This document shows, in pieces, positions 11,201 to 24,790 of a DNA stretch of 64,000 bases; position 1 is the first letter of the stretch; the number at the start of each line of letters is the position of its first letter. A program made the translations under genes and the position numbers. The notes below the pieces were generated by a model, which was not told the origin of the DNA, ran no database searches, and was given only the letters and a program-made list of their open reading frames with translations. The stretch comes from Polydactylus sextarius (taxonomy: Eukaryota; Chordata; Actinopteri; Polynemidae): positions 6,732,501 through 6,796,500 of the forward strand of contig CM028926.1 in assembly GCA_016801845.1 (NCBI GenBank), written 5' to 3'.

Positions 11201-13269
11201 TTCCTAAAGACTGAGTCTCTTCAAGGGAAAAGCAGAAAAATGCTGTAGCTCTTAAATTCACAGTAACATTTAAGGCACAGAGTGTAACTGTGTGATTATG
11301 GATCATTACAAGTTTGTGTCGGTTGTGTTGGTGAAACATTTTTTAATCATTCCAGTCACCTTTGCTTTACTACAGGCTTTCAGTCATATGAATACATGCA
11401 TGTCTGTTACAAAGAACGTTCCCTTTGCCAAATGTTCAAGTAAATAAAACCAGTTTCTTCTACATGTGTGGCAAAAAAACACCTCAGGTGTTAAAGCCTC
11501 TGTGAGTTTGCCCCGTCACCCACTGTGACGAGTCTCATATATGTGATTGGTGTCAACACTAATCTGTCTCTCTGCACTTCTGAAATTCACAACATAGCTG
11601 TGAAGGTTTTTCGTGGACAGGTGGAGGGAGTAGTGTCGTCCACACAGCTGCTGTGGCATCGCCTCATATCTTGCTCTTCTGCTCCTGCCCCATACTGTGA
11701 TGTAGTCAGCCCTGTGTGATATTGAGTCTTGCCGGCCTTGGCAGCATTTGCCACTGTGCTACTTTCTAGATTGATTCACTTTCCAGGAGAACTGAACAAC
11801 CTCTCCTTCTTTTTTTAATCTCCTTTTTTATCTTTTCGGTCTCTACTTCAGTTGTAAGGATGGAAAAGATGGTGGGGGTAGATGGGTGGATTTTCCAATC
11901 AATGCTTTGCTTCTTGCTTTTCACTACCACAAGCCATGATTTCTGCCAATTTTGCAGGAAAACTTCTAAAAAAACATCTTGCTTCAAGTAACATTCAGTA
12001 GAATTTTTGTCTGACTGTCTGTTTCATATCAAATCATAAATTATTATTAAGAATAATGACATTTGTTGTTCCTATTGTAAGGCCCTCTTGATTTTTTTAA
12101 ATTCCACTAGACTAAAACTCCTCTTACTCTGTTACCACAATTCCATTAAGTTATCACTTATTCTTTTGTGTATGCTTTTCAATTCTTACATTACAAAGAA
12201 AATGTTTTTGAAGAATATAATTTTGCTTCTTTGGCTCAAATCTTATCTCTTCCTTTTCACTGCACATCTGGTCTACACGTCAGTCTGTTATCATTTTCTT
12301 TGTCGTGACCACATCCTGCTTAAAACACATTAAACCAAATCAAAATTACACTAATTAAGTCCAAACATCTGAGATCAGATACAATAGAGAAAAGAATGAC
12401 GAGACATTAGGGGTATATTTATGGATAATAATGGCAGAAATAGAAAATGGTTTTATTTGCAGCTTCTGCTTAGGTTTGTTTATTGAATGTCTCTGGTTGT
12501 CTGGGTAAATCTCTCTAATCCAGAGAGGCGGACCAGATTTCCCTTCATGGCAAATTTGGGGCTTATCGGCAGACTCAGAATTTTGTGCATGGCAGCCAAA
12601 ACAGAACATTAATAGATTTCATCTAACAGGATTAGTGATATTTGGAAATAAGACAGGAGGCATAAAATGAAAAAGACATTAATACCCAGTGAGCAAAAAC
12701 TAGCAACACTAACTAATGTGTGAATAAAGATTCTTTGAAAGGCTCACAGACGTTTCTTTCATAAAGGCCCCAGAGCTGCATTGCAGAATTATGATTATGT
12801 TTGCAGTCATATTTACTGTTTGTGAAAAGACTAATTCTCAGTTATTCATATTTAGTGGTTAAACATACTGAAATACTACAAACCTGCAGTAGAAATGAAA
12901 TATTTCTGCTTCAGAAAACATCTCTACCATAGACGCTGAAACTAAGACAATGACCCTTTGTGAGGTTGAGGTTGCAGTGAAAATGATGCAGGAAGTTACC
13001 ATCACTCCACTTTGTCTGCCTTTCACCCCTCAAGATGTTCTAAAGCCCTCGGGGGGTTGCTGCCGATTGATTTGTGTTTTATTGTTTTTATTTTTCATTC
13101 CAACGCCAAACAGAGCGAAATCATTGTCCTGCAAGGTTGCGTGATTGAAAAGCTGCACTTCCACATCTCACTCCCTCTGTCTTGCTCATCCTCATCCAGC
13201 CCTGAGGCTGCGGGTCCAACAGCGGGGGGGTCCTGTTCCCTCTGACACCCGACCTCACACGCAAAAGGT

Positions 13270-13450
13270 CGAGCAATGCTTGCCGTCGGCAGGTCTCATC
13301 ATTCCCTCATGACACGGCTATTATGGCGCCCTCTGGATGGCATGTCAGTCACCCATGGTGGCAAGTCAATTAGTCATGTCTAGAGGGAGTCGAGCTATGT
13401 TTGCTGGTTGGATTTTATCCGTCATCTGCAGGTGGGGACACACTGGAAGT
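13270..13450. promoter_or_regulatory. Candidate conserved element with CTCF-like site
   Basis: Complex sequence with balanced composition. It contains a CTCF-like motif read on the minus strand (TGGCGCCCTCTGGATG at 13,324-13,339, 12 of 16 positions agreeing with the consensus core as I recall it) and a CAATTAG homeodomain site at 13,368-13,374. Frames across it are short. Confidence 0.3.
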
Positions 13451-13735
13451 GGATTACAATTTCTAATTACTCTTTATACATGTACTGTATGTCATGAGGC
13501 AGGGGAGACCCCAAGCATAGTGGCTAGTTTTGAATTCATATTTTAATTAAAAAGTTGTTCCCTGTGCATATATTTGATTATTTGATAATATCATGATTAT
13601 GGGGAGTTTTCGAACTTTGAATCAGTGAATTTCTTTCTTGTGCTGATTTGTCAAGCAGCAAAGACTCTGAAATGCTTGAAGGACTTGAGCAGAATAATAT
13701 GCTTGAGTTAAGAATGACTGACTTCTTAATCAACA

Positions 13736-13750
13736 GCAACAACAACAACA
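13736..13750. repeat. Short (CAA)n repeat
   Basis: Five CAA/AAC units within an A-rich patch. Confidence 0.7.
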
Positions 13751-13980
13751 AGGCAAGCAGAAGAGGATGAATGCTGTTGAGGAGAAGGGATGGGATGTGA
13801 AAATGTGAAATGGGACAGAGGAGATGCTGATCAAAGACATAGATTAAGATATCTGCAGTTGCCTCTCAAGGAGAAATTCAGTGTTGTGTAAATCAAACAG
13901 ACACTCTGCAGCACTGTGTGGAGATTAATGCTGTTAAGTATCTAAAGTTGCTTTACAAAAACTGTTCATAATATAATTTT

Positions 13981-14013
13981 GTGTGTGTGTGTGTGTGTGT
14001 GTTTGTGTGTGTG
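13981..14013. repeat. (GT)n microsatellite
   Basis: About 16 GT units with one GTTT interruption. Confidence 0.95.
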
Positions 14014-16689
14014 CACAGAGATTTTGCAGATCACTCATGTGTCACTCATTTTCGAGCACACGCTAGTTTTATAAATGAGACAACACTGATTTCGTGCTGT
14101 CAGATATTCCTGTTTACTGAGCCAGTTTGGTTTGTTTTAACTGTATGGACATCAACTCGCTGTCCTCTCTCCTGCCACGGAGGAGGTATTTGTTGTGTCC
14201 TCAAATCTCTAATGCCACACCAATGTATAGCTACATGACACGTGTGAAGTGGAAGAGATTGAAAATATGGATGAGGGTGTACACCATGATTTCTCTCAGG
14301 ATAACAATGCATTTGCTGCTCCACAACTTTCAGTAAGACAACCCATATAAAGTATGGTGCTGAGCAGTAGTCCTTGGCACTGTGGTGCCTTACGATGACA
14401 ATTAATTTGAAAAAAGGGAGCCAAGTCTCTTGCCACTTAGCATTAAGGTAATATATTGTGAGTAAGCCTTTGTGATAGACTGCTGTCCTATCCAGGGGCA
14501 TGTGTTGTTCACCTGCTGTAAGCTGCTTCATGCCCCTGCATTTGGTGATAAGCTGCTGGCCTGTGAGCTGCATCAGCGTGAACGAGGCTTACTTACATCG
14601 AAATGTAAATGATCAGAAAGCCTTTCTGTTGGACGCAAAAAGCACCATGTTCACCCGAGCATGCAGCACATAAGCGGTTTGTAGTTTTTTTACCTTATGT
14701 CAAAGGTTGAAGTGATCTAAAAAGGAGAAAAAACATTTCGTTTTTCTTTCATTTCTATTAAAAACAAGTCTTGTCTTCTCATTGGTCAAAATCATGTAAT
14801 TGCAGTTTTCTCACATGATAGTGTGTCCTACATTAGTGTTGATAATTTTTATGTAATGTGGGGTTAACATAATACCAGGTGTGTAGGATCCATTTGCTTA
14901 GCAGGTGTTAAAATAATATGAACAAGTACGTGGGAATGAATGCTAACATTAGCAAGCTAAGTTATGTCAATGTTGCTTACCAACCTGCACTTTGAGTGGA
15001 TCACAGTGCAGTGGAGTTAATGGGTCCAACCATATGGTGAATGTGGAAAAGAGACAGAGGTCTTAAATCTCCATTAATGCACAACCTGCACAAAGTGTTG
15101 TTACACAAGTGTGGGAAAAAAAAAAAAAAACTTCATCATACTTTTATTCATACTCCAAATGCCATAATGTCTCCTAGCAACAATGGCTTACAATGTCAAT
15201 GTCAGTCAGCAGTTGCTTTGACAAACAGACACCAAGAAGCCAGTTTTATCTCCTTCTAAAAATTAAAAGAAAAAGATGCAATAGCTGCAGTACAGTTTGT
15301 ATTTTCCCACAATGTGCATTCAAATTTCAGTCCAACTTTAATATGAAAGCATGAGCTTAAATGTTTAGTGTGTTCCCTGAACTCCACAATAGACACAGTG
15401 AAAAGATTGATTTTCTTTCAGATAAATCTGTATTTTTTTTATCGATTACTGCACCTCAATCACATCATGATAAACATCTGTGCTAACATTTACACATCCC
15501 CTACATTAGTGTTGCCCATTATTCCCAACAATTGGCAGAATACCTATAGTCTATTATTCTGTGTTTCCTCTTGCCATTATGTGCTGTAATATTTATCAGG
15601 TTTCAAAGTCATAAAACAGCTTGGATCCCAGTGGGAAACAGTGAGCTATATACTCGGGGCATTTTTCATTCCTGAATTTTGTAAAGTGTCTGTTGAATCA
15701 GGTTTGGCTTGTACTCAGATGTAGCTTGAAATGTGGGGATGAGACAGCAAATTGTTGTTGTTCTTCTCCCTCTGCCTCCTCCTTATCCCCACTTCCACAT
15801 TCTCCTTCTCCTTCTATATAATTGATCACTACGTAGTTAAGTACTCTAGTAATCTGGTGTGGGGTGAGATCTCCAGTCTTGGAGATAAATGCTATATGTT
15901 ACCTGCAACATACATACAGGTGCAACATACATATAACAGACATAATACCATGAATAATATCTGTGGTTTGTGGTGCAGCACAGTCACAAGACTAGACAAG
16001 TAATTTATCAAGAACACAAAAACACCCAGCAAGGTCACTTCTGCATTGAGTCCAGACGAGTTTAGATTCATGGTTTGTCTTGTTTGACTTGTGCTGTTTC
16101 TTTAAACATAGTTGCAAAGTTTGTGCGTGTTCAGCAGCGGCTCAATGTTTGATGTCAATACCCAATTCCAAAAGGGACGAGGGACGGGTGCACAGCTGGC
16201 TGGTGTGTGTCTGGGTCTCAGATCTGCTCTGATTTTGCAACAGTCAAATTTACTTTGTGAGCGTGTGTGCGTGCACATTAATTTGTACGATGAAATCCAC
16301 TTGCATAAATAAACAGGTACAATCAGTCAGCACCAGTGAGAATCTATAAGCATCTGCTTTGTGTGTAAAAGTGTGTGCTGTTTGTGGGATCAGTGGAAAC
16401 CCACAGCGGAGGCCAGGTCATCAGCACGGAGCACATCGTCTTGTCTGGGCTACCAGCAGAGACAAAGGGAGTAGACGCCCCCTTTGAGGCAGCTGAGAAC
16501 AAAGCATGAAATGTGCAGCGTTGCATTTATGCAGGTAGATAAAAAGATACATGGATTAATCTGTGTAATAGATATAATGAAATGTGCTCTCTGCCAGGCT
16601 ACTCAAAATCAATGGCCATTATGTTTCTTGGACTGGTGTGTGAAGAGCCTATTTCTCTTCCTGTATACACATTCTGTGTGTAATAGTTG

Positions 16690-16830
16690 CTTTGCTTAAT
16701 GATGGGCTGGCGTGGCCCCGTGGACATCGTTTGTCCCCTTTAATTACCTGGAGGTGGAGATTGTTATTCATGGTAAGGGACAGGGGAATATCCCTCCGTA
16801 CACCCCCTTCCCTGAGGTCTACTGCTCTGA
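16690..16830. promoter_or_regulatory. Candidate conserved non-coding element
   Basis: Complex sequence with TTAATGATGG, GGCGTGGCCCCG, a TTTAATTACCTGG composite (TAATTA at 16,741-16,746 adjoining ACCTG), and TTGTTATTCATGG. No exon is supported. The call rests on texture only. Confidence 0.3.
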
Positions 16831-18600
16831 GCATTGATGTTGGAGGATGTGCAGAAAACAGATGCTACCCCATGATTTCTGAGTGTTTGTACTAATGATG
16901 AGCTCTACAAGGCTATTTTTCAACCCTTTTAATGGTTCAGCCTGATTTAAAGTCAGATTTTTTTTTTTTTTTATGGATGCAGCAGTGGTTTCCAACCCGG
17001 TCATCTCTGAGGGCCTTACTGAAGCTCTTTTATACGGTGTGACTATATTTCTTGACTTTTCAATCCTCATGTGTTGTTGAGGGTGAGTCTGTTTCGCTGT
17101 CTTGCATCAAGTCTGGTTTGTTTGTTTTAGAAGAGAAGCAGTAGTTTTAGTACATTCACTACAAATACTGTATATTCTACACATGACATCTTCTGAGACG
17201 CAACAGATTTTTGGATTGATTTCCCTCCCGCCAGGCTGCCATTGATCGCAGTTCATTACAGTGCAATATGAAAATTAACTTGCAGAGACTTGAAAATCTT
17301 CTAAGATAGGTAATCAATCACAATCACGCCCGTAGTGCATTCTGTATCCTTAAGTTGAATTGCGAGCACTTTGAAAACTCTCTTCATTGATGCATTCAAG
17401 AAAGCGAAGACTTAACCAACAAATGACAAGAATATAACTATGTTTAGGAAGTCACTTCAACTTTTTAAAATTTCCTCAAAAAGTTTTTTGTCACAGCAAC
17501 AGGGTAAAGCTAACAAAAAAGGACAATGAGGCCTTCTATGCATATCCTTTATATCCCATTTGTTTTACTATATTACCTTCATATTTACCTCAGACAGTTT
17601 AATGCTGCCAAGGCGCATAATAATGTCACCAATATTAAAGCTTCTTAGCATGGATATTGATATCATTGCTGAGACCAGTGTGTTATTCCACCTCCATGTC
17701 CCGTGTGTGACTGTGTCTGTCCTGCCAGTATTTAAGTGTAGGACAGGACGTGTCCCGGAGGCTGGCTCTAATTCCCAGTGGTGTCCATCACAGGACTGTC
17801 CCTCGAAGCTCTGACAGAAGGACCTATTATTTTCTCATCGCCCTGGTGGCCCGTGTCCCCCGGGAGAGACTTCACCACGTGACTGACAGCTCCGTAAACA
17901 CAGGCAGCCCTGGGGTGACTGAGTGAGAGCTCACCGCAGTGACGCCCTTGTCCCGCCTTTTCTTGCCCCCTTTCCCCTTTTACCCTCTTAGCCCAGACGT
18001 CTCATCTCTGCCTGTCTCTCCGGCGTGACCTGGTCCACCCTCGGCCTCCCCACATTACCTTCACCTGACGCCCAGGGTCAGAAGTCACCTGTGTCGGGTG
18101 AGGTTATTTTTAAACCTTGCTGCACCTTGCCACCAGCTGATCAGAAAACAACCCCTAACACCCTAATGCTTTTGTCATCCATTATTTCCAGCCAAACCTC
18201 CATTTCTCCTCGTGATATTTTCAATATTTTAGATACACTCTATTAGTTCCTTTAATGAAGTATCATAACAACATTGCAGAGATTGCGGGGGCTGCCCCGA
18301 CTCTTCTGTGTATGTGTGTGTCAGTAGGTCTAACTCCTGTATAACTAAGACAGATGACTGTGTCAAGGTTGTTTCCCCACAGGGCTGGCAGAGTAGTTCT
18401 CCTCCCAAGCTGCTCTGCCTTCTCCACTTTACCGGCTTGGTCGGGCCACGCTGTTTATTGTAATGACCTAATGTAGATTCAGGATCAGCAGCCAGGGGCA
18501 TCCATCTACATCAGGGTGCTGGAGACAGGAAAACCCTCTGAGTCTGTCTGCTGGTTTGTGTGTCTGTGTTTGTCTGTGTGTACATGTATGTGCTCTTTCA

Positions 18601-18602
<2 letters not shown>

Positions 18603-18634
<32 letters not shown>
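18603..18634. repeat. (GT)n microsatellite
   Basis: About 16 GT units. An impure TG-rich stretch precedes it from about 18,556. Confidence 0.95.
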
Positions 18635-18636
<2 letters not shown>

Positions 18637-19447
18637 TTGTTTTGGAAGCCATTAATGAATTGCTTGGGAAAAAAAGAACAAGATTTTAACGCTGGGGATG
18701 GTGTTATGTTAACAGTCCTGGTGGGTATGATTTTCATTTTTAATAGACAGATATTAATGGGGGAAAAGCCAATTCTCAGACTGATTAAGCAAAATGCCAA
18801 AATGCACTGCTCCCTGATGGATTTAGTTAAAGTCATTTTATGTTAGTGAGCCTTTTCCAGATATCTTACTAGTTTATCTGGTGACTTGTGTGTCCTCTGA
18901 CATCTCAAAAAAGTTTTACATCTGCTGATATGCCGACATTGTCTGCGGGCAAACTGAATACGACTTCCATACAAAATGACTAAAATAAAGTATCTTTTTG
19001 AGAGTGATACACCCAACTTGGCAATAAAGCACCTGAAAAGGAACTAAATATGGAAGCATCCCATTGGCCAAAGTCCATTATTCAAGGTAACTAAAATCTC
19101 ATCTGTAAATGCACCACCACTCCATCGATCTTAGTGCTTAAATTGTCCTTCAGACTGTAAATTACTGTTGTTATTAGTAAAACTGGCTCCATCTTTAGTT
19201 GTTGGTTGGTTTTTCCTTACAAATCATATCAATCATCCAGCCCAGATGATATGAATGTGGTCAATCTCCATTTACACCTTAAGGAAACAACAAATATTCA
19301 CTATTTATTATTATAGGTTTGCTAAATTGTCATTTAAACTCTCTATGGAGTTCTAAATGCAAATATAAGGCCCACAGCTTCACCAAGCTGTTCATCTCAT
19401 AATACACATATATACCTCTTAACTTTAGCTTTAAGGGGTGTTTCTAA

Positions 19448-19496
19448 TGTGTGTGTGTGTGTGTATGTGTGTGTGTGTGTGTGTGTGGTTGTGTGT
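19448..19496. repeat. (GT)n microsatellite, interrupted
   Basis: Roughly 24 units with one AT and one GG interruption. Confidence 0.95.
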
Positions 19497-21359
19497 CACA
19501 CAACTATTTTTCTATCACCAGCCATTGATTAGCATATCTATTAAGACTTATATTTGGTTTCTGGTAAATATTATATTATAGTTTACAAGCTATTTCTTCC
19601 ATCTTATGTAATGTAATGTCATTTGTTACCCTAAAACCAACAGTATGTAAACATATGTTATAGAGTCTGATTTATTGTCTTTGAGCCATGTTAGTTTCTA
19701 CTGCTAACAAGACAGAACAAGGATTTCCTAGAAACCTGCTGTTTTTAAGATGTCGGCGGGAGAGAATTCAGTCATCTCTGCTAATGATGATGAGGAAGAT
19801 AATGATGATGCTGCTGCTGGGTATCACCTGGTGTGCAGCAGAGACACAATGGTTTTTCAACTTTTAATTGTAAATTAAACATTTTGTAGGAAATATAAGA
19901 TTTTCCTAGGTTACATTAATGGCACACAAATTGGCTCTATATCTGAAAGCTGGAGCTGAATATAGTTTTCTCCATTTAGCTCCATTTGGAGTCCAGTTAT
20001 TGTCATTTTGTGCTGTTAGACAGACAGTCTCTTACCTGTTGTACTCTTAATGGTTGCTCTATAAATAGAAATCACTGCAGTCCTCTGATAGCTCTGTCAT
20101 GTTCGGGTGCAATGAATAGATGTCGCTTATCACCTTGTGTTGATATGATGACTTAATGACTTAAGTGATTATTCTTTTTGACGGTTTATAACCTCTCACA
20201 CAGTAAAACTTTTAAGAATGGCTCAAGATAATATAGTAACTCCAGCATCTCCATTGTAGCAATCATGGTTGTTTAGTTTAGTTAGTATTAAAAAACCCAG
20301 ATGTTGTGACAGTCAATGACTGTACGCTGCATGCACTGGATATTTTGGGATATCATAAATAGAACAATGTTTCCTACCCACCATTTTCCTAAATCCAGCA
20401 TTAAAGAAGTATTTAAAACACATGACAACATGATAAACACTCCTGATGTTTTAACCGATCTGCATCACTTATCTTTCGGATTTCTGAGCTTTTGGATTGA
20501 AAATCTCAGAAAGTTAATGAGCATATTACCGGTACTCTAGGAGGAAAATTGGAATTGAAGTTTTACTGAACTCTGTATCATAAATCTCTTTTGATATTTT
20601 ATTAATAGAAGGGTTTTTTATTCAATCGCTCTGTCGTCATATGTTCTCAAATTATAAAACACAGCATGTTTGAAAGCGTGCGTTACCATTTTAGCAGCCT
20701 ACACTGTGGGTGTTTTGTGTTTTTGAGAGGATGAGACTCAAAGTAACTAGGGCAACATCTCAGATATCTGCTGTTTCTGATTTATACCCAGATTCTGTCA
20801 ACAAATTAACGCTGGTGCTTCTCTTGCAGATACAGCTCCCCTAATAACAAAGCTAGATCCTTTAGCCGTGCAATCCTGTAATGAGCCACTTTATGTTAAT
20901 GCAGCTTCATGGACTTTGTGAGAGTAAAGTCAAAACTACAGAGTGTGAAAGTCCTCTGTGATACAATGAATATTCAGCTCAGGATTCTCTCTGTTGTGCC
21001 ACAGTCAAGATAAATACAGAGGGAGGAATCTGAAAATGCCCTTTTTGTTAGCTTTCTGTAAACAAATACTAAGGCGAGACTGTGTGGATGACAGACTCCG
21101 TATCTGCCAATTTGACTTGGCTGGTAGTATCATTTCATGCAGCATAGACAGGAGGGATTGGAAGAGGAAAAGGATATTTTGGCAAAAGAACAAGACTGTA
21201 GCAGGACGAATGTTACCTTGAACGCATTCACACGTACAATGATACTTGTAGGAAAATCTCAAAAAAACACATGTTGACCCTCAGTTTTAATTGGCTCAGG
21301 GAAAAGGAAGCTGTCTGTCAATATGTGAATACACTCATTAGCTAGAACCTTGGAGTACT

Positions 21360-21545
21360 GTAATCTCTGGATTCCGGGGTATCATAATGTATTAACTTTA
21401 ATTACGCTTGTAAGCTATGTGAGTTAATTAGATGAATGTACTTATTTGTAATCTGGCTAATATGAATACATTTTACACAAGCTCAAATCAGTCAGTCTTG
21501 CTAATTACAGTATGCGTGATAGCTCTAATTGATGATTGTGTGTGT
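21360..21545. promoter_or_regulatory. Candidate homeodomain-site cluster
   Basis: Three perfect TAATTA cores (21,399-21,404; 21,425-21,430; 21,502-21,507) and a TAATTG (21,526-21,531) fall within 133 bases. They are interspersed with GCTAATATGAATA and GCTCAAATCAGTCAG. The surrounding DNA is complex and lacks an ORF. Such spacing suits binding by Q50-type homeodomain proteins (LHX, DLX, PRRX and similar), as in developmental enhancers. Confidence 0.4.
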
Positions 21546-22844
21546 GTGCCTGTGAATGATTCACTCTAAGTTGTTGCTGCTGCTGCTATCTGTGTTTCCG
21601 GCTTAGGCTAATGTGACGAAATCCTCATGGAGGAGATGATGTGCTCTGCTGAAGGCTGACAATCCCGAGGAGAAGGGCTCACCGTGTCAGAGGCTTGTTG
21701 AACCTCGTACACGTTCAGGACCGCTGCTCTTGTCTGTCAGCATCCACGCACCACAAACCCACTGTGTTCTCATTATCTACCAGAATTTTTTTTCTTCTCT
21801 GTCTTTCCTGCTCTGTGACAAACTTTGCAGCTGTAGCTGTTTATCCATGTATCGTTTTCATGTCTCATATCGCACATTTGATCTTTGTCTGCTGTTTTCT
21901 AGAGCATGAAAGTGAAACTGTACCATTTTTTTGTTCGACAAGGAACAATAGTTTTTGTTAGTTTTTTTTTTTTTTCATTTTCTTGTGTCTTTAAATGAAA
22001 GATAAGGAGTGAAAGATGGAACTTAAAGTCCCTGTATACAGTAGAACTCAGTAAACAAGTAGTTCAGAACATAATTGATGGCTCCAGTGTATATGGTTAA
22101 TGTTTGAAATGGAGGATGAAGTTGAAAACTGTTGTGGAACTTCGTGCATCATATTTGCATTCTGCCTAGTGTTAGCAGGTTTCAGCCCTTTATCTGTTTG
22201 CTTCTCTGTCACTCTGTGTTCACATATGCAGTATGTTAATGCAGACAAATTCCCAATAACGCAGTTCTCATTTACATCTTTTTCTGTTTTTGTTGCAACA
22301 AGTGTGAAACAGTGACTGAAATGGGGCTTATCAAGGCTGAACTGATGTTGTAACTGTAACATCAGTGAGAGACAATAGCTGTGCTGTGATTACAGTTACA
22401 TTTACTTGTTTACTACTTTAATTTTACTTGTTGGCAACACTACCTGTAAACTCCACCTTGTTACGCAAGAGTGGGTGTTAGCATCAGTTACTTTGGAAAC
22501 AAAAAAGTCCAAAGGCAAAACTTGTCATCATGTTGTCGCATGGTCTTTAGCTCCACCAAAGGTGTAATTCTATCTCTCAGTTAACCAGTCAGACACTCAC
22601 ACACAGTCTTACCTGCTGTTGCAGCCAATAATATACAATAAAACAACTCCACAGGTTTTCTAATAAGTTATTACATTCAGTTTTGTGCCTTCACAAGAGG
22701 CATATTTAAAAGTGAACAGTCAAATTTTAGGAGGCAGAGGCTGATGTATCCTGACTTGTTTAGGTTCCTGTGGCTGCAAAAACTCCCACTCTCTTCACCA
22801 GACCCTTCACCCCCCACAGTTAAACTCAGACGGCTTTTTCATTC

Positions 22845-22846
22845 AA

Positions 22847-22890
<44 letters not shown>
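22845..22890 (+). repeat. A-rich (AAAAG)n low-complexity tract
   Basis: About 18 A are followed by AAAAG-type units and another A run. A short (AAT)n patch follows at about 22,936-22,950. Confidence 0.9.
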
Positions 22891-23539
22891 TGAAATTGGT
22901 GTATCTCAGTCCCAGTGCAGATTACCCTGATCAAATAATAATAATAATAAATGTTATGAGATAGTCAGGGTTATTTTCTTATACTTGACAAAGCTTCTTT
23001 GGAGAAGGATATATAATACACCGTGTTTCACAAGCTGAGTTGTGCTCCTCCTGACAAGTAAACTCATCTTGTTATGCAAAATTGGCAGACCTCCCCAGGC
23101 TTGGCTCTAGACAGTATTCACAGTAATTCCTCAAACTTTGATATGAGCCCAGAGTAGAATCTTAAAAATAGCTTGACAATGTTGTGTTTAAGTAGAGTTT
23201 GTTTTTTTATTCGAGCTCTGTTTGATGAATGGGGTAATGTACATCACACTACTTTGATGACAGCCAGGTTAACTTTACTGTAAAGATACATTTAAAAAAA
23301 AATCAAATTCAGCACAGGGGCAATAAGGGATATTTCAGATTATAAATGAGTTAGAGAACATACTCTGAAGATGAGAATATGCCTGTGGCCCAGTTTGAAA
23401 CAGATGTCTGCAGTCATGTTGTCATCTGTGTGTTTCTAGATTCTGTTTATTCAGCTTGAGGCGTTCTCTGACAGCTGTGCCCAAATGAGCTCCTCAAACT
23501 TAGATATCATAAGAAGTCAATAACAGCCTCACACAAGCG

Positions 23540-24040
23540 CCAGTGTGACACTTCTTACAGCATGGAGGAACTGCCGGCTGCAATCAGACATCATGTTGAA
23601 TAGATGAAGCAGCAAAACAAACTGTTACTATCGGCACTGTACACAGACAGTAAATGCAGTGGATGCCCAGACGTTATAGTCTGTCACATAAGCCCCGCCG
23701 GAAGCCTTACCTATTTATAAGTTATTACAGAGAGCAGGCTGAAATTCATAAGGGCATATGGGAGGCAGAGGGAGATTGCCAGCCACTGTCACTTACAGTG
23801 AATGAAGCCTCTGCTGCTCCTGTCCTCCAGAAAGTGCATCTGAAACACACTATTAACTTTCCCATTGCTGATGTCACTTTTTATTGCCCCTTGGTTTCAG
23901 GTCTTTCCGAGTTGGCAGGCTCTGCTGCGCTGCTTTCCAAAGCCAGATAGATGCTCGTGTCAGAGCACAGAAATACAGCAATGATGGAGATATTATTCGG
24001 GGGATTTAATTTGCCAGAGTGGGTTGGTAAAGTGCACCTT
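23540..24040. promoter_or_regulatory. Candidate conserved non-coding element
   Basis: A long block of complex, balanced sequence with no simple repeats. It includes TTATAAGTTATTACAG, GCCACTGTCACTTACAG, TTGCTGATGTCAC and GGATTTAATTTGCC. A 98-codon plus-strand frame (23,654-23,950) stays open, but I recognise no domain in it and no well-placed acceptor and donor pair. I favour an enhancer-like element over an exon. Confidence 0.3.
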
Positions 24041-24439
24041 TATGGTGATTAATGCAAAAAGGTTGCTGTGCTGTTTGTGGGTGAAACCTTCCGGTGTCTC
24101 ACTTGTGAATAGAAAATCTAAGGTTTTATGAAGACAAACTTTTCAGCTCCATGTGTATTACAACAGAATGCAAATTGGAAATGTCTTTCCTGCATTTGTA
24201 TCTTGAAAGATTTATAGTTAAAAGTGGCTATAATCTTTGCCTCTTTGCCAGAAATGAAATGTGAAACTAAACTAGGCCAAAAACACACACTATAGAGATG
24301 AAGGTTTAAAAAGGTTTGTGTTTCTTTTTCCGTTTCCTTGGCGGCTGTGACTGGTTTTACAGCTCAGTATGTTAAGAAAGAGGTCAATGATGTGTCTGTA
24401 TGCAGGAACAAGGGCAGTGATACTGAATGTCCATATGTT

Positions 24440-24790
24440 CACGGCTCAGCTTTCTCCAGCCGATGGTGTAGGTGGGACTGAGTAATGAGATGGACCTGGT
24501 TATAGGATGAGGTTCATCAATTAACGCCGCACACAGATGTATTGGTTTATGTCAGATAATCTGGTTAAGGGTGATTCATTACAACTATTATTAATGAGAT
24601 ATTATTGATGACAAGAGATGGGTGATTGTACCGTGAGGGTTTAAACCAGCCATCAAGGGACATGGCGTTGCTTTGCATATGGCAGAGGGTAAAACGTGTG
24701 CTGCTTTTGTGCATGGCACAATGGTGAGTGGCATTTGAACAAGGGCTTGCCGCATTGTGCACGGATAATTAACAGTGCATAATCTACCTG
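24440..24790. promoter_or_regulatory. Candidate conserved non-coding element
   Basis: Contains CAATTAACGCC, TCAGATAATCTGG, TTATTAATGAGATATTATTGATGAC, a CTTTGCATATGG near-octamer, CAGCCATCAAGG, and GGATAATTAACAG. The absence of repeats and the high density of homeodomain, POU and GATA-like cores are typical of deeply conserved enhancers. Conservation is untested here. Confidence 0.4.

Noticed and set aside
10944..11339. 131-codon minus-strand frame in the CpG-rich region
   Set aside because: CpG-rich DNA has few stop codons on either strand. No signal peptide, domain or splice context was recognised, though a divergent transcript cannot be excluded.
14100..14573. 157-codon minus-strand open frame
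   Set aside because: No recognisable domain or motif and no convincing flanking splice sites. This length is expected by chance in 64 kb.
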